Shown piece after piece: positions 56,790 through 64,000 of a stretch of 64,000 nt of DNA. A program made the position numbers and the translations under genes. How positions within the stretch are numbered: the stretch's first letter is position 1; each line of letters opens with the position of its first letter. This DNA comes from Maratus speciosus. Lineage: Eukaryota; Arthropoda; Arachnida; Araneae; Salticidae. Location: assembly GCA_963932465.1 (NCBI GenBank), contig OZ010792.1, positions 20,105,701 through 20,169,700 of the forward strand, read 5' to 3'. The notes beneath the pieces are model-generated. The model was not told the DNA's origin and did no database searches. It was given only the letters and a program-made list of their open reading frames with translations.

Positions 56790-57445
56790 TACGCTAGAAC
56801 ATCTTTTATCCGAACCTCTTTTAACCGAAATCCATTATAATAGCTTTTTTTTTTTTTGTCAAAATCCATTTTGAAAGCTTTTTTTTAAGACTATCATATT
56901 CCTCATGTGCAAGAGGTCCTTTCCATACCACGAGCACATATGAATATTATCAATCCCCTTTCTTAGAATTCCTTTGAATTCAACTTGAGCTTCCGTAAGC
57001 TGCGGAGCGGAACGAACAAATTAGCGATTCTGAAGCTTTTAGATGTTTTGCAAAAGGTTTGGCTTGGCTGGAGCAGCAGAAAGACTGTAATACTGGCTAA
57101 TAATATTTTAACTAATAATACTAATAATAACTAATAATATTTAAAACTTCTTGATAGAGCTTCAAAGCAAAGACAATCGAAACTGCGACAAACAAAACAT
57201 TGTTTCAAACCCTTGTGAAATATGTAAAAGTTACACAATTTCAAAATTAAAGCTCTGGTAATTTATTCCTGTTTCTATTTTGCTATTGCTTTATTTTTAT
57301 TAAGAATTGCTACCATAATGAGAAATAGCGCATATATTTCTCCTTAATCTTAAAATTGTAGCATTCTGTATTATCCGAAAATTTCGATTTTCCGAAAGAG
57401 AGTCAGTCCCAATTACTTCGTATAATCGAGATTCTACTGTAGTCT
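56790..57445 (+). mobile_element. Tigger/pogo-type DNA transposon remnant
   Basis: The right end, read inward on the minus strand (TACAGTAGAATCTCGATTAT, then TTCGGAAAATCG), is a typical Tigger terminal region. The left end (TAGAACATCTTTTATCCGAA) is a weaker match. Between them lies the tail of a Tigger transposase, so this is a 3'-terminal or internally deleted copy of about 0.65 kb. Confidence 0.7.
57011..57218 (+). pseudogene. Tigger/jerky-like transposase C-terminal fragment
   Basis: 57011-57100 encodes S-D-S-E-A-F-R-C-F-A-K-G-L-A-W-L-E-Q-Q-K, then D-C-N, ending at TAA (57098-57100); the W-L-E-Q-Q-K helix is typical of the Tigger C-terminus. A TAATAA-rich expansion (57096-57140) follows. 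In another frame 57147-57218 encodes L-L-D-R-A-S-K-Q-R-Q-S-K-L-R-Q-T-K before TGA. The catalytic DDE domain is missing. It is too short and frameshifted to function. Confidence 0.7.
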
Positions 57446-58186
57446 ATATAGATATAAAATAAAAGTTACCAAAAAAAGAAAATTTTGGTGTGATCAAAAA
57501 GAAAACTATATCAAAATACAAAACCCACGCCCCTTTCTCGGTATCCTTTGAACTTTTTTTTTAATTTAAGCATTTTAAGGTGCATTTTTGGCATAGTAAT
57601 AAAGGTCTCAATAAAGGAAAATGATTCTATCAAGAAATCGTTCGATTTCCTTGGAAAAATTCGAAAATTTTTAATTTTTTTTATAAATTTAAGTAAATTT
57701 TAAAATGTATCTTCTAGTACAGTTTTGAACATTTTGAGCTAATTTATTTTTTAAACTATTCACAGGAATAGTTATACTGTATAATGTAGTCACTGTATAA
57801 TTTTTTTCCTTCTGTTTATAATAATTTCACTTTTCAATTTCACTATGACAACAACAAAAAAAAAAAAAAATCCAATAATCCCTTTCATATCTTTTTTCCC
57901 CCACAAAAATGGATTTTGTTTTTTTCATGTCAGTGGAAATTATGTCAAAGTGTAAGATGGCGGACTTTCTTTGATTTTTAGAAGAAACTGATTCCTGACC
58001 GTCGAAATGTGAAAAAAAGATTTTATTTTATCAAATTTTCCTGAAAATATAATTTAATTGCAATATTGTCTTCACTACCAATTGAAAAAGAAGATAATTT
58101 CAATTTTAATTTGAAAATTGCAAAAAGAAGAAATCTAATAATTCCTGTAGTTATCCGTTTTCTCCCTTTTTCCGCAAAAATGGAGT
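57446..58186. other. No gene seen
   Basis: AT-rich, no credible frame. Confidence 0.5.
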
Positions 58187-58720
58187 AATCTGATTGCCAT
58201 CATTAGAGAAATTAAATTCAAATTAGAAAAAAATTAATATCTCGAAAATTAATTCAAACTTTGAAATTCTAATACCAGTTTTGATAACTGCGGATCAATA
58301 CGGATTTTTGGTATTAATGATTGTGTTTATGTTTATGACGGCCAAATATCAACACGAGGGATATAGGCCCTAAGAGGGGAGTGCGCCCTCCATGGGAGTC
58401 TTTCTAAGGGAACTTAACCCGTATTAACGCTTGGCAATCCAAGGTTCGAAGAAAACCACGAAAACTCCGAAAGATTAGGCAGACGGGCGCAATTGAGTTC
58501 GAACCCAGCACCTCCCGTCAACCAGCTTCTAGAGCAGAACCTCTCGGCCACTGTCCGGGGCTGATTTTTGTTATTAATTTAACCGCATAATATTCCATAT
58601 TTTAGGAGAAATTGTCGTGAAACATAATCATTTGTTTAATCAGTGTTTTCATAAAATCATTTCATAAATTCGTTTCATAAAATCGTTTCATAAATTCGTT
58701 CCATTAGGATTTTATATATA
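58187..58720 (+). repeat. Dispersed repeat (paralogue at 22.99-23.275 kb), host of the SINE
   Basis: TTGCCATCATTAGAGAAA, AATTAATATCTCGAAAA, CCGCATAATATTCCAT, AGGAGAAAT and repeated CGTTTCATAAATTCGTT units match 22990-23275 in order, apart from the SINE insertion. Confidence 0.8.
58319..58562 (-). mobile_element. tRNA-derived SINE with 16-bp target duplication
   Basis: Read on the minus strand it starts AGCCCCGGACAGTGGCCGAG. The A box GTGGCCGAGAGGTTC (58551-58537) and B box GGGTTCGAACTC (58506-58495) have tRNA spacing (Leu/Ser-like). A ~150-bp non-tRNA body and a short tail follow. Flanks are near-identical 16-mers, GATTTTTGGTATTAAT (58303-58318) and GATTTTTGTTATTAAT (58563-58578). The paralogue at 23100-23125 is uninterrupted, so this is a clean retroposition event by LINE machinery. 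Confidence 0.9.
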
Positions 58721-59595
58721 CTATGTATATTTAACATCTAAAAAAATTAAAATTTCTTAAATTTTGAAGCTTTAAGAGTCCTGCGACCACTTAATCTTTT
58801 CCGACACGGAGTAATTCTATTTATAAACTTATGAAATAATGAACTGACACCAGAATTTATAAACGAATTTATTAGAAAATGCGAACTTGCTTATTTTCAC
58901 GTACGTGATAAAAGGAGAATTTAAATTAAATATTCTTGGTGCCGTTTGTCTGTTTTGGAATTAAAATTAGGTGTCCGTTTTTTAAGGGCATCGCCCTCGA
59001 AAGATTTAATTAGAATGAATCGCATAAATACTGTGGGATTCCCGATAGTTTGCATTGATTGTATATCTCAATACGCCTCGAGTGACTTTAAAAGTTAATT
59101 AAACACCTATAGGGAAAAACGCGGCACTGACCAAGGCGGCGTTCCAACTTTGAGACTTCAATTCGAAGCGCGCTTAGCACAATGCCAAATTTAAACTTTG
59201 AACAAGGTTTTGTTTTAGCTACACTGTAGAAATAAAGGTTATTACTACGCTGAATTTAGTTTCATGAAATGCCAAATTAAGTTTAACTATGCACTGCTTT
59301 TATTGTCAGTAACGAATTAAGTTCATCATAAACAGAATAGGATAATATTAAAAGAAGAGTTATACGAATAGCTATATTTGATATTATTTAGGTTCCATAT
59401 CTCTTTGAACTTTCATGGTATACCCATTTACACTTTTCTAAGATATACGGTTATACCCAACCCTACGTTGTATAGTTTTTTACAAAGTCTTAGTATTCTT
59501 TTAGCAACTTTTTTTTTTTTAATAATACAATTACAAATTCATATATTTATTCTACGGAACCCTCTGTACGCGAGTAATGCTCGCACTTACCGTTT
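58721..59595. other. No gene seen
   Basis: AT-rich; TTAAGAGTCCTGCGACCACTT at 58770-58795 is another copy of the GTCTCAGGACTCTTAA-type dispersed motif. Confidence 0.5.
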
Positions 59596-60290
59596 ATTTT
59601 ATATGCAATACATTTTTTAGATTGACCACTTACATTAAAAAAGCATTTCTCATATGGAAAATACGAATTACACAATCAAATAATTTTTTGAAATTTATCA
59701 AAAGCGATATTTTCTTATTAGGCGCATGCTAAGAGTTATTTGCCAAGATTTTGCTACTTATGGCATCCTTTTATATTCTGATAATTTCAGAGCTTATACA
59801 TGTCTGGTAAATTTGTGTTTTATTTATATTATTTTATTTATTTATTTATAGGAAAGTTTTTTTAATGGATATTAGCCGTAAGAAAATAATGAACTCTTTA
59901 TTTTATTTTAAGGGCAAACGGATTAATCTTTCGTAATCAGAGCGATATAGATAAATTAAAAAATATTTCATGCTTTGAAATTGTTTTTAAAACCATAGAC
60001 AATCAGTAAACTGAGATGAACTTTGCAAACAAATTCCATTTGAAAAAAAATCCTATTTGGTGATTTAAAAATTTAAATTGTACGATTACAAATATGTCAG
60101 ATTTGTGTTTTTTCAATATTATCCTTTTATTTGTTTATAAAAGAAGTATTAATTTTGTTAATTTGTCTTTCACAAATATGTTAGATTGGTGTTTTGTTTT
60201 TTTATATTATTCTTTTATTTGTTTACAAAGGAAGTTTTAATTTCGTTATGCAAAAATAGTCAGAAACAAATGCTGAAAAATGTTTATTGC
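59596..60290 (-). repeat. Helitron-interior paralogue, copy B
   Basis: Aligns with 37530-38300 inside the minus-strand Helitron (ATTGCCCAC/ATTGACCACTTACATTAAA, GCTAAGAGTTATTTG, ACCATAGACAATCAGTAAAC, AGTCAGAAACAAATGCTGA). The CTAG-type end is not present, so this copy is truncated. Frames at 59378-59620 and 60186-60449 are not genes. Confidence 0.75.
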
Positions 60291-60477
60291 TTTGTGTGCA
60301 ATATTTTCTACAAGTTTTATAACGACAAGTTTTTAATAGGACCAACTCTTACAGCAAAAAACAAGCGAAACAAAACGAGGGGTTGTATAAAAAATTATCA
60401 TATTAACGTGATTCTGATAAAGCGAACTCTTGCAGATAAATTATATTAAAAACTAGTCAAAAGGGGCCAGATAAAAT

Positions 60478-60582
60478 TGTTAAACTGGGTTTATCTCTAA
60501 TCTTGATTTAGTTTTTATTAGTGAAATTAGTACTTAACTTTGAAATCTACCCCCACCTTTAAGCCGAGTCGGCAGGGATTTT
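60478..60582 (-). repeat. Dispersed repeat (inverted paralogue of 30951-31075)
   Basis: Minus strand reads AATCCCTGCCGACTCGGC, GGTAGATTTCAAAGTTAAGT and AAATCAAGATTAGAGATAAA, as at 30980-31050. Confidence 0.75.
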
Positions 60583-62162
60583 TTTAATATAAATCCTATA
60601 AACCTTTAATATAAAGCATATAAACCTTTACTATTTAAATAAACTTAATTGAAATCTCAAAGTCTCGAGAAAGTAAACAACAAAATACTCAACTCTGAAT
60701 AAGATTTTCCCAATGTGTACCATAAATATTTTTTTCAATTTCTATTCGGTTACAGTTCAGGCTTTTTCTTATATAGTGAGTATAGGTATCAAGAAAACCA
60801 AAAACCCATTTAATTTAATACCTCTTTCTGAAAGAGAAGTGAGAAACTGAAAGAGAAGTAAATATAGAACTCTAGAAGGTCTAAAAGAAGAAGAGTTAAA
60901 AAATAGATTTATTTGCTCATTTCGAATTACAAAACCTTTCACTACAAAATATATATAATTGATTTTTTTTTTCTTGGAAAAGGATCGAAATATTTTAACA
61001 TATTTAAAGCATATATTTTTTTAATACAAGTTTCTCTTTATAACTCATGTTGCATCGAAAATTTCTTCGCGTGCATGAAGTTTCTAGAAATACAGATATG
61101 CGTTAAGGAATTATAACAAATTTTAAGAATATTCTTTATCACCTAGAAAGAGTAGCGCTATTGAAATAATATGGATTGTCTCCAAAAAGGTTTATATAGC
61201 CGAGGAAAAAAATTATACGCTCCGAACTCCCTTTCTTCCACACACAGACGCTAATTCTTTTGCAAATCATCATATAAACAGGATATCAATCGATCGATTA
61301 GGAATAACACCGATTGGGTATTATAAGACGGGTTACAGTTAGGAAACCGTCTTCATCTTTAAATCTGAACTTTATTATTTACAGCAACGCCCTATTTAGG
61401 CAAAATATCCTAATTCTGTGTTTAAATTTACTTCTAGCTACCAAATTCTAAGTCACTTGAATCTAAAAATTTTGAATTAAAAGTATTGAAAGTTTTGACT
61501 ATCAAATGAAGAGATCAGATGATAAAGGTGATATGTAACAAAATGAAAAATATTGAGTTAATCATATGATTGAAAATAATCAACGGACTTCTACTTTCTA
61601 TTAAATTACTATTTGAAAAAACCTACTACTCACAGAAATTTTAATTGATAAAGGAGGCGATTGACAATAAACGTAAATAGATATTTGGAAATTTTCAGTT
61701 TATATTTTTTTTTATATCCCCTAAAATAAAAATATTATCATTCTGAATTTAGTGTATGTCACTAATTTTAGAAAATTTTAATTAACCTCTAACTATTGTC
61801 ACAGAAATTGCCGTATAATTACTATGAGCGGAATTTAGAAACTCTACCATCCGAAGACATTTTAACCCAATCATTAGGATACCGGATATCCTATCATTCG
61901 CCTCCTGATTGGATTACCCCAATTATAGGAAATCCTTGTAGCACGTTCAATTTCTTGTTCATGAGTATTTAATAAAACAAGGTTGAACCCGTCGAATTTC
62001 GACGAAGGAAAATGTTTAAGAAGGAACTGTTTCATTGATTTATAATAAACCTACAAAATTAGTTATAATAGAAAATCATCTTAAATTGGTTAGTCTAACT
62101 CTCAAACAAATATTATTTTAACCTAAAATTAACAAAATGTTGCTTTTATAAAACTCAATTGT
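60583..62162. other. No gene seen
   Basis: AT-rich. A GTCGAATTTCGAC palindrome lies at about 61998-62010. The 67-codon frame at 60913-61116 is unrecognised. Confidence 0.5.
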
Positions 62163-62328
62163 CCAGGGTTCGCATTCTACAGGGAAAATTTTATTGTTCT
62201 TACCACTATTTTGAAAATAATATCTTCACAGCACCTTTCTACAGCATATTTTAAATTTAAAAAATATGAAGATTATTAATAGTTCTGATAAAAACAATAA
62301 AATTTCCCCTTTGGAATGCGACCCCTGG
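62163..62328. mobile_element. MITE with ~35-bp TIRs
   Basis: CCAGGGTTCGCATTCTACAG at the left and TTTGGAATGCGACCCCTGG at the right are inverted, continuing into AAAATTTTATTGTT/AACAATAAAATTT. TTGT precedes and follows the element. Non-coding, CAGGG-type ends. Confidence 0.8.
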
Positions 62329-62362
62329 TTGTCTGAATTATTAAAATTAATCTTTAATTGTA

Positions 62363-63830
62363 TATGTAATCAGTAAAATATAATAAAAAACATTAATTAT
62401 GATGAAGTTGTCAATTAGGTCTCTTATGCTTCGTTTTCCTGAATCAAAAAGATAAAATTTATTCTAGTTTGATACAATCAGATTTTTTTCCCCTGTAAAA
62501 TCTAAATCCGACATCATTTTCAACTTCTCATAATTCACATATGTACTTCTCATATCCGTATTTACCATGTTTAGAAAAATGGGATTTTAATTTGATCATT
62601 TTAAATTCATTTTCAACTCAAATTTGAAGTCACGATTGTCAACAACATATTTACCTGTGAACAGTCGCACTCTTAACTTCAGATCTTAAGAGATTCATCG
62701 TTTTCATTAAACATGACGTCACGTATTTAAGCCTTTTACCTAGTGTCTCAAAATTAGTATCAGCACTCATGCAGAAGAAAAAAAATTGGAAACTTTATAA
62801 TGAAAAATGCGTGCTTTCAAAAACAGTATGTCATTTTCCATTCAAAATATTTTGGTGCAATATGTCCCTAATGGGTTTTGCGCCACTTAATTTTATACAA
62901 CGAAATTTAAATCATAGAAGAAAAGAAAAAAAAGTATTTTTTTAATTTTTATCAAAATATGGCATGAATAAAGATAAATAAACCTCATTATTCTTTCAAT
63001 TCTGCAATTATGAAAGTTATCTAATTACGATCATTTTGAAGAAATTTCACAAAATATTTTTTAATTAAAATATTAAAGTGGGGATATTAAAAAAAAAACG
63101 GCTAGTGCGGACACATATACAAATGAACAGCTTTTAATTAAAAAAATATTAGTAAAATTGGTTCAGTAGAAAGCTCAGGGGAGCTGATTAAAACACAGCC
63201 TTGTGTAATAAAATTATAGTAGGGTGTCTTAAAGAGTAGCAGTAAAATTTTATTAGTCAAGAGAATTTTGGTGAAAAACATGGGGAACTTGATATTATTT
63301 TAAACCTCAAATTACTGCCAAAACCCTCATTGTTTGCTTGTATAACTCTACGAAACGAATTTATCCAGGCGATAATCATCAAATTCTTTAATATACGTCA
63401 CTATTTTTTGAACAAAGGTTTCCAAACTAAGCGTGCACATTATATATCACAACTCTTCTATAAAGACACTGTAAAGTTTTGTAAAACATTGCGCTTTATC
63501 AGCCTGTGATTTCGATTACGTCATTTTTAAAAGAAGTTTTTCACCTGAGAAGAATTTCAAAGCAGCTTTGGTGAAATGACGTACTTTTACAAAACATATT
63601 TCAGTTTTCAGAATTAAAAAACACGCTTTTTTATAAAATGACGTTATTTGTATCCGCTAAAGCAGTCCACTTTTATGATCCTGTCTTAAATAACATCTAT
63701 ATAGAGCTTCTAGAATTCTTAAATTTTGTAGTCAGTCCAACATCTGTAGAAAATTATTAAAATGACGTCTTTATCGCAGAATAATACACAAACACAACAA
63801 AAAGCGATATCGTCATTCAAGAAGCTCGGG
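62363..63830 (+). repeat. Dispersed block, copy B (paralogue of 39042-39840 plus 42920-43530)
   Basis: 62363-63130 matches 39042-39840 and continues directly at 63150 into sequence matching 42920-43530. In this copy the two halves are contiguous, showing that copy A carries a ~3-kb insertion. Non-coding. Confidence 0.75.
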
Positions 63831-64000
63831 GGAAAAAAATCGGGTATTTAATGTTACATATGCCTTCACTTGTTTTTGTTTATAATAGCTCCATGTTTTA
63901 TCAGAAATCATTAACAGAAATAATTTTTTCAAAATTCGGAAAATATTATTACACACGGATAAATAAAATTGTTTTCTTTCAGCTTTCTGATATGAAATAA

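Overview
This is AT-rich animal DNA, most likely from an arthropod. A chelicerate such as a spider is my best guess, but only from the flavour of the repeats. There are long homopolymer T/A tracts, no bacterial-style operons and no rRNA. The window holds no convincing host gene. Nearly everything recognisable is mobile DNA or tandem repeats, so it reads as intergenic or intronic sequence built by repeated nested insertion.

Layout. 0.07-9 kb: several short inverted-repeat (MITE) elements, including two 160-bp copies of one hairpin family (778-937, 4961-5120), a hAT-type element with a perfect 8-bp target duplication (1813-2003), a ~1-kb fold-back element (5707-6700) and a MITE whose empty site survives elsewhere in the window (8412-8590). 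9.3-10.1 kb: a ~320-bp tandem repeat. 10.2-14.5 kb: the only long coding sequence, a 5'-truncated BEL/Pao LTR retrotransposon (gag tail, protease, RT, RNase H, integrase) in one reading frame broken by three stop codons. 15.06-16.07 kb: a hAT-type non-autonomous element with an exact 8-bp duplication. 17.2-18.8 kb: a 1.5-kb fold-back. 20.4-21.2 and 26.4-27.0 kb: 145-bp and ~145-bp tandem arrays. 24.3-24.9 kb: a palindrome carrying two opposed transposase tails.

31.1-32.8 kb: a complete but dead Tc1-like transposon with Sleeping-Beauty-style IR/DR ends. 33.4-34.4 kb: an internally deleted mariner in a (TA)n tract. 37.5-39.0 kb: a non-autonomous Helitron on the minus strand, itself interrupted by a mariner-type MITE; both insertions are supported by paralogous empty sites in the window. 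44.7-44.9 kb: a near-perfect 158-bp palindrome with tRNA-like arms. 46.8-51.3 kb: an 88-bp minisatellite split by a 3.3-kb Helitron whose removal restores the period. 56.8-57.4 kb: a Tigger/pogo remnant. 58.3-58.6 kb: a tRNA-derived SINE with ~16-bp target duplications. 59.6-63.8 kb: a second copy of sequence blocks also present at 37.5-44 kb.

No gene network can be described. The value of the window is its transposon stratigraphy: target duplications, empty sites and restored tandem periods allow many insertions to be ordered. I found no defence system, CRISPR array or clearly new protein family.
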